NCBI RefSeq assembly: GCF_019974135.1
Contig: NZ_AP025017.1
Coordinates: forward strand, 2,232,001 to 2,296,000
Direction of reading: 5' to 3'
From: Actinomyces capricornis
GTDB taxonomy: Bacteria > Actinomycetota > Actinomycetes > Actinomycetales > Actinomycetaceae
Length of the DNA stretch: 64,000 nt
Shown: positions 1 to 7,981 of the stretch, piece after piece
Layout: each line of letters starts with the position of its first letter
Position numbering within the stretch: position 1 is the stretch's first letter
Made by a program: the position numbers and the translations under genes
The notes under the pieces: generated by a model
Told to the model about the DNA's origin: nothing
Databases searched by the model: none
The model's input: only the letters and a program-made list of their open reading frames with translations

Positions 1-711
1 GCCGAGCCCCTCTTGCCTGGCGATTGCGACGATCCACCTGTCGCCCTCCTTTGTCATCTCTATCGTCTCAGCATAACGACCATGATCGTTGGGGTTGCTC
101 ACGTCTTCGCCGTCCGCAGATACCTTCCGTGTCTGAGTTTTGTCGGAGCATGTCCCGACGATCGCGGTGCTCGTCTCGGCACTGACTTCAACATGGGTGA
201 TGTCGACGATGTAGGTGCCCTCATAGTGCTCCCCGGCGGCCTTCAAATGGTTGTAGGTATTGGTGTAGGATTCCAGGGCCTGGCCGGTGAGGACTATCTG
301 TGCCTCATCCATTCCGTTCATGGTGCGAACAGTTCCCCATGTGACATGGTCGTAATAGGCGAAGTCGCGGGCGACGGCGATCTGCTCTGGGGTCAGATCT
401 GATGGGAGGGAGGTGATGGTGTAGCTGATGTCGGGCCGGGAGAGCTCCTCGGTGGTGATCGAGGTGCTCGAGCTCGTCGCCGTGGCGTCGGCCCCGGAGG
501 GGGTGTCGGTAGTGGAGCCCTCGGAGGAGGCTGAGGGTGGGGCCCCTGAGGCCTGTGCTGTGGTCTGGGGCGTGTACTGGGCCAGGGTTGTCGGGTCCGA
601 GGCCTGCTGCCCGCCTGAGGAGCAGGCCCCCACCGCGGCCAGGGCCAGGAATGCGGCCAGCACCCCTCCTGCTGCCCGGTTGCGTGCACTTCCCACGATG
701 AGCCCTCCCAT
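1..711 (-). CDS. Putative lipoprotein, copy A of a tandem family (3' end outside window)
   Basis: The reading frame starts at ATG 711 (or GTG 714) and stays open to the left edge, giving 237 visible codons; the stop lies outside. It has a hydrophobic signal segment, a lipobox ending AAVGAC (Cys30), a Ser/Thr/Ala-rich linker and a C-terminal domain. The last visible residues (KEGDRWIV) align with the end of copy B, so nearly the whole protein is here. The first ~100 residues are almost identical to copy B, while the C-terminal half has many substitutions. Predicted to be an extracytoplasmic, membrane-anchored lipoprotein. No enzymatic motif was recognised and the function is unknown. Confidence 0.75.
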   Translation of the reverse strand, partial: MGGLIVGSARNRAAGGVLAAFLALAAVGACSSGGQQASDPTTLAQYTPQTTAQASGAPPSASSEGSTTDTPSGADATATSSSTSITTEELSRPDISYTITSLPSDLTPEQIAVARDFAYYDHVTWGTVRTMNGMDEAQIVLTGQALESYTNTYNHLKAAGEHYEGTYIVDITHVEVSAETSTAIVGTCSDKTQTRKVSADGEDVSNPNDHGRYAETIEMTKEGDRWIVAIARQEGLG

Positions 712-842
712 CACGTGACCTTACCGTTACCATCGCGCAATCTACCCACAGCAGCTCCCATGATCCAGCAGGCACCACGACCGCCCCCGGGGAGCCCTGC
801 CCATGACCGCGCACCGACGACCCGCATCCCCGCCAACAGGCC
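413..842. repeat. Direct repeat copy 1 (promoter plus N-terminal block)
   Basis: This ~430-bp segment is nearly identical to 1351-1780, at a constant offset of 938 bases. It covers the upstream region, signal peptide, lipobox and linker of lipoprotein A. Only a few substitutions are seen, for example around 749-756. Similarity drops sharply on the C-terminal-coding side. Confidence 0.9.
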
Positions 843-929
843 AACGACACTCCCTGTAGGGTGACTTACCTCATAGTTCCTAGCCTTGGGTGGGTTCGGA
901 TACCTCGGCGGTCTCATGGCATGCGGCCA

Positions 930-1649
930 TCAGCAACTTCCGTGCTCCTCATTCCTGTCAGCCGTGACGATCCACCTGTCGCCCTCTTTCGCCATGTCAC
1001 TCACCGTCACCCCGCGACCCCATCCGTTAGATTCAGAGACATCCTGGCCGTCTGTGGAGATTACTTGGACCGCTGTTCTGTCGGAGCATGTTCCGACGAC
1101 TGCCGTTCCGGTTTCGGGACTGATCTCCACGTAGGTGACATCGACGGTGTAGGAGCCCTCGAGGTGCTGTCCTGAGTTTTCCAGTCTGTTGTAAGTGCTG
1201 GTGAAGGTCTCCAGGGCCTGGCCGGTGAGGACTGTCTGTGCCTCATCCATTCCGTTCATGGTGCGGAAAATTTCCCATGTGACCTGGTCGTAGTAGGCGT
1301 AGTCGCGCAGGACGCTGATCTGCTCGGGCGTGAGGTCGGTCGGTAGGGATGTGATGGTGTAGTTGATGTCGGGCCGGGAGAGCTCCTCGGTGGTGATCGA
1401 GGTGCTCGAGCTCGTCGCCGTGGCGTCGGCCCCGGAGGGGGTGTCGGTAGTGGAGCCCTCGGAGGAGGCTGAGGGTGGGGCCCCTGAGGCCTGTGCTGTG
1501 GTCTGGGGCGTGTACTGGGCCAGGGTTGTCGGGTCCGAGGCCTGCTGCCCGCCTGAGGAGCAGGCCCCCACCGCGGCCAGGGCCAGGAATGCGGCCAGCA
1601 CCCCTCCTGCTGCCCGGTTGCGTGCACTTCCCACGATGAGCCCTCCCAT
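930..1649 (-). CDS. Putative lipoprotein, copy B of a tandem family
   Basis: A 239-residue protein starting at ATG 1649 (GTG 1652 is an in-frame alternative). It has a signal peptide with lipobox AAVGAC (Cys30), a Ser/Thr/Gly-rich linker to about residue 95, then a globular domain starting near ITSLPTDLTPEQ and ending in a terminal Cys (EEHGSC). It is a tandem paralogue of copy A and a more distant relative of the lipoprotein at 2868-3569: all share the LTPEQ motif, a YASYDQ/YAYYDQ-like motif and, where visible, a C-terminal Cys. It probably sits on the outer face of the cytoplasmic membrane. No known catalytic motif was found and the role is unknown. Confidence 0.8.
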   Translation of the reverse strand: MGGLIVGSARNRAAGGVLAAFLALAAVGACSSGGQQASDPTTLAQYTPQTTAQASGAPPSASSEGSTTDTPSGADATATSSSTSITTEELSRPDINYTITSLPTDLTPEQISVLRDYAYYDQVTWEIFRTMNGMDEAQTVLTGQALETFTSTYNRLENSGQHLEGSYTVDVTYVEISPETGTAVVGTCSDRTAVQVISTDGQDVSESNGWGRGVTVSDMAKEGDRWIVTADRNEEHGSC

Positions 1650-1780
1650 CACGTGACCTTACCGTTACCATCGCGCAATCTACCCACAACAGCCCTCGCG
1701 ATCCAGCAGGCACCACGACCGCCCCCGGGGAGCCCTGCCCATGACCGCACACCGACGACCCGCATCCCCGCCAACAGGCC
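1351..1780. repeat. Direct repeat copy 2 (promoter plus N-terminal block)
   Basis: Partner of the repeat at 413-842. It contains the upstream region and N-terminal coding part of lipoprotein B. The sharp fall in similarity outside the block suggests recent duplication followed by C-terminal divergence, or gene conversion limited to this block. Confidence 0.9.
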
Positions 1781-1839
1781 GAGGACAACTCGTCGGTGCC
1801 CCTGCGGGTGACCCGCCTGAAAGCCCTGGCCTTGGGTGA

Positions 1840-2856
1840 TCAGTGATCCCCACTCGCGTTGAGGGTCTGGGCCTCGGCGACCGGGATCGGCGTTGTCGAG
1901 GAGGTGGTGATATGGCCCAGGCTTCCGCTTGCGCCAGTATTGGAGTCCCATGAGGCCGCGTAGGTCGCAGACACGGTCAAGGGGGTCGTGCCGCCATGAA
2001 GCGCTGAGGACCGGGTGAAGACGATCGAGCAGTCGTTTGTCTGAGTGCCAGCGGTCCAGCGGATCCCGAAGCCACTGCAGGAGGCCTGAGCGTCCGGCGC
2101 GCTGAGCGTCAGGCCGGAGGAGGTGGCCGTCACTGTGGCGTTCGTATCCCCGGCCGTGGCAACGGCCGTGATCGAGATCGGTGTGCCCTCCGCCCACACC
2201 CAGGTCTCGTAGCCGACCAGTGTTGCACCAGATGTCCCGAGGGATGGATTGTGGGAGATCGAGGGGTCGGGGATCGTCACTGCGTCCCAGGCACTCCGGG
2301 CCAACTGCTCCGGAGATATGTAGAAGCGAGCCGGGGGAGGGGAGCCTCCGTCCACCCAGAGCACCGTTGGGTTCGCCCCGTAGAAGGACGCCTGCGCCTC
2401 CTCCAAGGCTTCTGGTGACCCGGCTGCGGCGAGACTGCACGAGATGATGTACCACATGCCCTGCTCATCGTCGGCGTGAGACTTCCAGTCCTGCGCCGTT
2501 GCGTCCCTGATGATGTCGGACATGCTCCCATATGTGGGATCGCCATCGTACATGCCCCACCAGCGCCGGGTTTCGGGCTCGGCGAAGCCCTTGCCGGTCG
2601 CCAGGGGGATGTACTTGCAGATTGGCGCGACATGCGCCGTCGTCGATGAGGAGGAGGCTGCGGCCGTCACCGCACCACCGGAGGAGGAGTCGTAGGTGAC
2701 GCTCACGCTCACACTGATGGTGCTGCCCTGGGTGTCGGCGGTGGCCGAGCCGCCGCCCGTCGTCCCGTAGGCGGCGACAGGGTGCAGGGCGGCGAGAACT
2801 GCCGTGATCACCACGGTGATGACCCCGAGCCGGGACCTGTGGAAGAGCGCGCTCAT
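1840..2856 (-). CDS. Secreted protein of unknown function
   Basis: 338 residues from ATG 2856, 11 bases after the stop of the upstream lipoprotein gene (a TTG at 2874 would overlap it). The N-terminus is a classical signal peptide (basic stretch, hydrophobic core, cleavage near VAAYG) with no lipobox Cys. A Ser/Thr/Val-rich segment follows, then a domain with Trp/Tyr-rich motifs (RRWWGMYDG) and four Cys residues spread over the mature part, suggesting two disulfides outside the cell. No ribosome-binding site is obvious, so translation is probably coupled to the upstream lipoprotein. Function not recognised; the spacing suggests it works with the lipoproteins. Confidence 0.7.
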   Translation of the reverse strand: MSALFHRSRLGVITVVITAVLAALHPVAAYGTTGGGSATADTQGSTISVSVSVTYDSSSGGAVTAAASSSSTTAHVAPICKYIPLATGKGFAEPETRRWWGMYDGDPTYGSMSDIIRDATAQDWKSHADDEQGMWYIISCSLAAAGSPEALEEAQASFYGANPTVLWVDGGSPPPARFYISPEQLARSAWDAVTIPDPSISHNPSLGTSGATLVGYETWVWAEGTPISITAVATAGDTNATVTATSSGLTLSAPDAQASCSGFGIRWTAGTQTNDCSIVFTRSSALHGGTTPLTVSATYAASWDSNTGASGSLGHITTSSTTPIPVAEAQTLNASGDH

Positions 2857-2867
2857 GTGCCGCTGTC

Positions 2868-3569
2868 TCAGCAATCGTCGACTCCGGTATTCTCGTCAGA
2901 GACGACCATCCATTTCTGCCCACTTCTGTGGAGCATGGATTGGGATGAGTAGCGGTGTTGGATGTCCTCCCCGGCCAGCGCTCCAGTGGCATCCACCAGC
3001 GATGCCCCTGTCGTGTCCACGCATACCGTGACCACTGCCTGGCTATCGCCCGTCATCTCCACGGATGCGAATGACACCGCCCCGCTGCCCTGAACCCTCA
3101 CCTGCTGTGCTGCGCGGTCCGCGAAAATCGTATTGAAACTGATGAGGGCCTGGCCGCTAGCGTATTCGCCCACCGATGCGGCGTCATCCTGACTGAGTGA
3201 CCGATATGACCTCCAGGCCCTCTGGTCATATGAGGCGTAAGCGATGAGCACCTGCTCCTGCTCCGGCGTCAAGCCGCCGGGTACTGAGGTGACCGTATAG
3301 TTGTCCGAAGGGCTCGATAGGGAATCCGTGGACGCGGTTGAGGCGGGCGCGCCACTGCCGTCCGCAGGGCCGGGAGGGCCGGTGTCGATATCTGCCGGGG
3401 AAGTCGAGGGCGGTGCGGCGGTGTATGCAGGAACCGTCGACTGCGCCGTCGAATCGGTGCTGGAGGCGCAGGCCGCCAATCCGCTCGCGCACACCAGGCA
3501 GGCCAGAACCGGACCCGCATAGACTCGAGTGCCGAGGAGAACTCGGGAGCGCAATGAACCGACGTCCAT
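2868..3569 (-). CDS. Putative lipoprotein, distant third member of the family
   Basis: 233 residues. ATG 3569 is chosen because AAGGAGG lies 7 bases upstream. The signal peptide ends in a lipobox LAAC (Cys34), followed by a Thr/Ser/Pro-rich linker and a domain beginning NYTVTSVPGGLTPEQ that parallels ITSLPTDLTPEQ of copies A and B. It ends in DDC, again a terminal Cys. It is the first gene of a two-gene unit with the secreted protein downstream. The domain may be a small extracytoplasmic fold shared by the family, but no function is known to me. Confidence 0.75.
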   Translation of the reverse strand: MDVGSLRSRVLLGTRVYAGPVLACLVCASGLAACASSTDSTAQSTVPAYTAAPPSTSPADIDTGPPGPADGSGAPASTASTDSLSSPSDNYTVTSVPGGLTPEQEQVLIAYASYDQRAWRSYRSLSQDDAASVGEYASGQALISFNTIFADRAAQQVRVQGSGAVSFASVEMTGDSQAVVTVCVDTTGASLVDATGALAGEDIQHRYSSQSMLHRSGQKWMVVSDENTGVDDC

Positions 3570-3918
3570 GCCTGCCTCCTTAAACGGCCCTGCCGTATAT
3601 GGATAAGGACTATTGCAGTAGTAGGTTGGTGCCTCGTCCTGCGTCAGGATAGCACTGGCAGGACTGTGCTGCGTGGGGACCGGCTCATGCGACGGGATCG
3701 CTGGTGGTGCCCCGCCTGTGACCGGCTCGGTGGCGCAACGTGAGCAACCCGACAATGGGTGGTCGCAGCCCGGTGAGCCGCCTCCGGCCTGGAGCAGCGG
3801 TCGCCACCATGGCTGGCCGCTCAGGGGCCATGGCATCAGCAGCCTGGAGGACCGCGTATTCTAGGGCATGTGCACAGGCGCACCGATCTGTGCCCCACAT
3901 CCTGTCACGGAGGTACCC
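3570..3918. other. Divergent intergenic region
   Basis: A 349-bp gap between the leftward lipoprotein and the rightward nucleoside-import operon. It holds the Shine-Dalgarno site of the leftward gene (3571-3580), and a promoter plus ~50-base leader for the rightward operon. No other gene is supported here. Confidence 0.6.
3857..3862 (+). promoter_or_regulatory. Putative -10 element of the nucleoside-import operon
   Basis: TATTCT lies 5 bases before an in-frame ATG at 3868. Transcription would begin near 3868-3870 and leave a ~50-base leader ahead of the ribosome-binding site (GGAGGT) for ATG 3919. A leaderless start at 3868 would add 17 residues before the signal peptide, which makes it less likely. 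Confidence 0.45.
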
Positions 3919-5010
3919 ATGAAGAAGGCTCACTCTGCGATGGCGCTCGGATGCGCCGCCGCCCTGGCCCTGAGCGCCTGCGGCGCCGCCCCCGAGCAGG
4001 GCGCGAACTCGGGCAATGGCGCGGCAGGCGACTTCCTGGCCTGCATGGTCTCGGACGAGGGCGGTTTCGACGACCAGTCCTTCAACCAGTCCGGCCGCGA
4101 GGGCCTGGAGAAGGCCGAGGCCGACCTGGGCGTGTCCATCAAGACCCTGGAGTCCGAGAGCGCCGCCGACTACACCACCAACATCGACAGCCTCATCCAG
4201 CAGGACTGCGACATCATCTTCGGCGTCGGCTTCAACCTCGCCGCGGACCTGACCACCGCCGCCCAGGCCAACCCCGATGTCGAGTTCGCCCTCATCGACG
4301 CCACCTTCGCCGACACCGCCGGGGACACCGTCGAGGTTCCCAACGGCAAGCCCCTGCTGTTCAACACCGCCGAGTCCGCCTACCTGGCCGGGTACTCCGC
4401 CGCCGCCATGTCCAAGTCCGGCACTGTGGCCACCTACGGCGGCAGGCCCATCCCCACTGTTCAGATCTTCATGGAGGGCTTCGCCAAGGGCGTGGCCAAG
4501 TACAACGAGGACACCGGCAAGTCCGTCAAGGTCCTGGGCTGGGACCCCTCCAACCCCGAGGGCGGCTCCTTCGTCGGCGACTTCTCCAACACCGCCAAGG
4601 GCCAGGCCCTGACCAACCAGTTCATCTCCCAGGGCGCCGACATCATCATGCCCGTGGCCGGACCCGTGGGCCTGGGCACCCTGTCCACGGTCAAGGAGAG
4701 CTCCGGTGAGGAGCTCGTGGTCTGGGTGGACTCCGACGGCTTCGAGTCCACCGACGGCGGCGAGATCATCCTGACCTCCGTGGTCAAGGAGATCGGCCAG
4801 TCCGTCTACGACACCGTCAAGGAGGCCTCCAGCGGCTCTTACACCGCCGAGCCCTACATCGGCACCCTGGACAACAACGGAGTGGCCCTGTCGCCCTTCC
4901 ACGACCAGGACTCCAAGGTCCCCGCCGATGTCAAGGCCAAGATCGAGGAGCTGCGCAAGCAGATCATCGACGGCACCCTCGACGTGAGCACCCCCTACGA
5001 CCCCTCCTGA
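3919..5010 (+). CDS. BMP-family nucleoside-binding lipoprotein of an ABC importer
   Basis: 363 residues. ATG 3919 follows GGAGGT at a good distance and begins a typical lipoprotein signal (MKK..., lipobox LSAC, Cys21). The mature protein has the Bmp/PnrA-like features: DEGGFDDQSFNQS near the mature N-terminus, then GVGFNLAADL and later YGGRPIPTVQIFMEGFAKG. Members of this family bind purine or pyrimidine nucleosides outside the cell and pass them to an ABC permease. The ATPase, two permeases, cytidine deaminase and thymidine phosphorylase that follow support nucleosides as substrate rather than another ligand; which nucleoside it prefers cannot be read from the sequence. Confidence 0.9.
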   Translation: MKKAHSAMALGCAAALALSACGAAPEQGANSGNGAAGDFLACMVSDEGGFDDQSFNQSGREGLEKAEADLGVSIKTLESESAADYTTNIDSLIQQDCDIIFGVGFNLAADLTTAAQANPDVEFALIDATFADTAGDTVEVPNGKPLLFNTAESAYLAGYSAAAMSKSGTVATYGGRPIPTVQIFMEGFAKGVAKYNEDTGKSVKVLGWDPSNPEGGSFVGDFSNTAKGQALTNQFISQGADIIMPVAGPVGLGTLSTVKESSGEELVVWVDSDGFESTDGGEIILTSVVKEIGQSVYDTVKEASSGSYTAEPYIGTLDNNGVALSPFHDQDSKVPADVKAKIEELRKQIIDGTLDVSTPYDPS

Positions 5011-5013
5011 GCA

Positions 5014-5031
5014 GACCGGGCGCGCCCGGTC
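5014..5031. terminator. Perfect 18-bp palindrome after the binding-protein gene
   Basis: Starting four bases after the stop codon, GACCGGGCG and CGCCCGGTC form a perfect self-complementary run. A similar ACCGGGCGCGCC recurs at ~5042. There is no U-tract and the operon continues, so it more likely stabilises the binding-protein mRNA or partly attenuates transcription than fully terminates it. Confidence 0.5.
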
Positions 5032-5096
5032 CATCACCCCGGACCGGGCGCGCCGGCCGCACCGACCGATACCACTACCTGGGAGGCGAGCACAGC

Positions 5097-6704
5097 GTGA
5101 AGCTCGAGCTGCGCGGGATCACGAAGGTCTTCGGACCGCTCGTGGCCAATGACCACATCGACCTCACCGTCGAGCCCGGACAGATCCACGCCCTGCTGGG
5201 GGAGAACGGCGCGGGCAAGTCCACGCTCATGAACGTGCTCTACGGGCTCTACCAGCCCGATGCGGGCCAGATCCTCATCGACGACGCCCCGGTGTCCTTC
5301 TCCGGCCCCGGGGACGCCGTGGCCGCGGGCATCGGCATGGTCCACCAGCACTTCATGCTCGTCCCGGTCTTCACCGTCGCCGAGTCCGTGGCCCTGGGCT
5401 ACGAGCCCACCGGCCGCGGTGGGCTCATCGACGCCCGGGCCGCCCGGGACAAGGTGCTGGAGATCTCCCGCCGCTTCGGCTTCGACGTCGACCCCGAGGC
5501 GCGCATCGAGGACCTGCCCGTGGGCGTCCAGCAGCGCGTGGAGATCATCAAGGCGCTCTCGCGCCAGGCCCAGGTCCTCATCCTCGATGAGCCCACCGCC
5601 GTGCTCACCCCCCAGGAGACCGACGAGCTCATCGCCATCATGCGCGAGCTCAAGGCCTCGGGAACCTCCATCGTCTTCATCACCCACAAGCTCCGCGAGG
5701 TCCGCGCGGTCGCCGACACCATCACCGTCATCCGCCGCGGCCGCGTCGTGGGCACGGCCGAGCCCACGGCCTCGGCCAGCCACCTGGCCGGGCTCATGGT
5801 GGGCCACGACGTGTCCCTGACCGTCGACAAGGAGCCCGCCGCCCCGGGCGCCGAGGGCCTGACCCTGGACGGCGTCACCCTGGTCGAGAACGGCGCCATG
5901 CTGCTCGACGACGTCGACCTCCACGTCCGCAACGGCGAGATCCTGGGCATCGCGGGCGTCCAGGGCAACGGCCAGACCGAGCTGAGCGAGACCATCCTGG
6001 GACTGCGCCAGCCCACCACCGGCACCATCGCCTTCGGCGGCACCGAGGTCACCGACCACGGCGTCCACCAGCGCCTGCGCTCCGGCCTGGGCTTCGTCCC
6101 CGAGGACCGGGCCGACGACGGCATGGTCGCGGAGTTCTCCGTGGCCCACAACATGATCCTGGACCGCTACGACGACCCCGCCTTCGGGGCCGGGCCCAGC
6201 CTGTCCCCGACCAAGGTGCGCCTCAACGCCGAGACCCTGCGCGAGGAGTTCGACGTGCGCGTCACCGACGTGGGCGACCCCATCTCCACCCTGTCGGGCG
6301 GCAACCAGCAGAAGGCCATCCTGGCCCGCGAGCTCTCCCGCCCCCTCAAGGCCCTCGTGGCCTGCCAGCCCACGCGCGGACTGGACGTGGGCTCCATCGA
6401 GTTCGTCCACAAGCGCATCGTCGCCGAGCGCGACACCGGCACCGCCGTCCTCATCATCTCCTCCGAGCTCGATGAGATCTACGCCCTGTCCGACAGGATC
6501 GCCGTCATGTACCGCGGGCGGATCGTCGGCATCGTCCCACCCGACACCCCGCGCGACGTCCTGGGCCTCATGATGGCCGGGGCCACCGCCGACCAGGCCC
6601 AGGCCCAGGCGGCCCAGCCCGACGGCGGGCAGGCGCCGGAGTCCCGCGAGACCGGGGAGAGCCCTGCCGACGCCGGCACCGCCGCGGACCCAGAGGAGAA
6701 GTGA
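5097..6704 (+). CDS. Nucleoside ABC transporter, duplicated ATPase subunit
   Basis: 535 residues from GTG 5097, preceded by GGGAGGCGAG. Two ABC domains are fused. The first has Walker A GENGAGKST (35-43) and Walker B LILDEPTAVLT. The second has a degenerate Walker A (GVQGNGQTE), an intact signature LSGGNQQKA and CQPTRGLDVGS. This architecture is normal for the ribose/nucleoside (RbsA/NupO-like) class, where only one nucleotide site is fully active. The tail after ~495 is Ala/Gln/Glu-rich and probably disordered. The gene lies in an operon between the binding protein and the permeases; its stop overlaps the next start by one base. Confidence 0.92.
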   Translation: MKLELRGITKVFGPLVANDHIDLTVEPGQIHALLGENGAGKSTLMNVLYGLYQPDAGQILIDDAPVSFSGPGDAVAAGIGMVHQHFMLVPVFTVAESVALGYEPTGRGGLIDARAARDKVLEISRRFGFDVDPEARIEDLPVGVQQRVEIIKALSRQAQVLILDEPTAVLTPQETDELIAIMRELKASGTSIVFITHKLREVRAVADTITVIRRGRVVGTAEPTASASHLAGLMVGHDVSLTVDKEPAAPGAEGLTLDGVTLVENGAMLLDDVDLHVRNGEILGIAGVQGNGQTELSETILGLRQPTTGTIAFGGTEVTDHGVHQRLRSGLGFVPEDRADDGMVAEFSVAHNMILDRYDDPAFGAGPSLSPTKVRLNAETLREEFDVRVTDVGDPISTLSGGNQQKAILARELSRPLKALVACQPTRGLDVGSIEFVHKRIVAERDTGTAVLIISSELDEIYALSDRIAVMYRGRIVGIVPPDTPRDVLGLMMAGATADQAQAQAAQPDGGQAPESRETGESPADAGTAADPEEK

Positions 6705-7978
6705 TGAGCCAGGAGACAGCCTCCCCAGCCCCCAAGGATCAGGGCGCAGCCCACAAGGAACAGCCGGCGGCCACGGCCGACCGGCCCCCGCTGCTGCGCC
6801 AGATCGCCGAGTCCACCGCCCTCATGGGCATCCTGGCCGTGCTCAGCGCCCTCATCGTGGGCAGCCTGCTCATCCTCATCGCCGACCCCCAGGTGCGCAC
6901 CACCGCGGGCTACTTCTTCGCCCGCCCCAGCGACTTCCTCTCGGCGGCCGCCACCTCCCTGAACGAGGCCTACGCCGCCCTGCTGCGCGGCTCCATCCTG
7001 GACTGGCGCGCAGCCACCCTCCACCGCGCCGTCCGCCCGCTGACCGAGACCCTGACCATCGCCACCCCCCTCATCCTGGCGGGCCTGGGCATGGCGGTGT
7101 CCTTCCGGGCGGGCCTGTTCAACATCGGCGGGCAGGGCCAGCTCATCCTGGGCGCCATCCTGGGCAGCTATGTGGGGATCGCCTGGGGACTTCCCCCCGT
7201 CGTCCACATCCTGGTGGCCATGGCCTTCGCCGCGCTGGGCGGGCTGCTGTGGGGCGGCCTGGCCGGAGTGCTGCGCGCCAAGACCGGGGCCAGCGAGGTC
7301 ATCGTCACCATCATGCTCAACTCGGTGGCCGGCTACCTCCTGGCCCAGGTCCTGACCCTGGACGCCTTCATCGGGGAGGGCAACTCCAACCCCAAGTCGA
7401 TCTACATGCAGGCCACCGCCCACTACCCCCGACTGCTGGGCGAGTCCTTCCGCCTGCACGCGGGCTTCGTCGTCGCCCTGCTGGCCGCCGCGGCCGTGTG
7501 GTGGATGATGGAGCGCTCCTCCCTGGGCTTCCAGTTCCGGGCCACCGGCCTCAACGCCAATGCCGCGCGCACCGCGGGAATGAACGTGCCCCTGGTCACC
7601 GTCCTGGTCATGATGGTCTCAGGCGCCCTGTGCGGGCTGGCGGCCACCGCCCCCGTCCTGGGGACCGAGCAGCACCTGAGCCTGTCCGTGGCCGGGACCA
7701 TCGGCTTCGACGCCATCACCGTGGCACTCCTGGGGCGCTCCACGCCCCTGGGCACCGTCCTGGCCGGGCTCCTCTTCGGCGCCCTGAGAGCCGGAGGCAC
7801 CCTCATGCAGGCCGCCACCGGGACGCCCGTGGACATCGTGCTGGTCCTGCAGTCCACCATCGTGCTGTTCATCGCGGCCCCGCCACTGGTACGCGCCATC
7901 TACCGGCTGCCCGCCCAGGGCTCCTGGAGGCGCCAGCACGAGAACCGCATCCCGGCGACCGCCGCCCAGGAGGCCTGA
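6704..7978 (+). CDS. Nucleoside ABC transporter permease 1
   Basis: 424 residues from ATG 6704, whose A is the last base of the preceding TGA, so translation is coupled (GTG 6701 is an alternative). After a ~35-residue polar N-terminus the protein is strongly hydrophobic, with about eight to ten membrane segments and the BPD_transp_2 pattern: GLFNIGGQGQLILGA, then an EAA-like loop GASEVIVTIMLNSVAGYLL. It should form one half of the transmembrane pathway with the permease that follows. Confidence 0.9.
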   Translation: MSQETASPAPKDQGAAHKEQPAATADRPPLLRQIAESTALMGILAVLSALIVGSLLILIADPQVRTTAGYFFARPSDFLSAAATSLNEAYAALLRGSILDWRAATLHRAVRPLTETLTIATPLILAGLGMAVSFRAGLFNIGGQGQLILGAILGSYVGIAWGLPPVVHILVAMAFAALGGLLWGGLAGVLRAKTGASEVIVTIMLNSVAGYLLAQVLTLDAFIGEGNSNPKSIYMQATAHYPRLLGESFRLHAGFVVALLAAAAVWWMMERSSLGFQFRATGLNANAARTAGMNVPLVTVLVMMVSGALCGLAATAPVLGTEQHLSLSVAGTIGFDAITVALLGRSTPLGTVLAGLLFGALRAGGTLMQAATGTPVDIVLVLQSTIVLFIAAPPLVRAIYRLPAQGSWRRQHENRIPATAAQEA

Positions 7979-7981
7979 GTC

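Noticed and set aside
2874..2874. TTG start for the secreted protein
   Set aside because: ATG at 2856 gives a normal signal peptide; the TTG only adds MLRQRH and overlaps the upstream gene.
3685..5037. Long leftward open frame opposite the nucleoside-binding lipoprotein gene
   Set aside because: Gly/Val/Asp-rich translation typical of the complement of GC-biased codons; no start signal and the plus-strand gene is certain.
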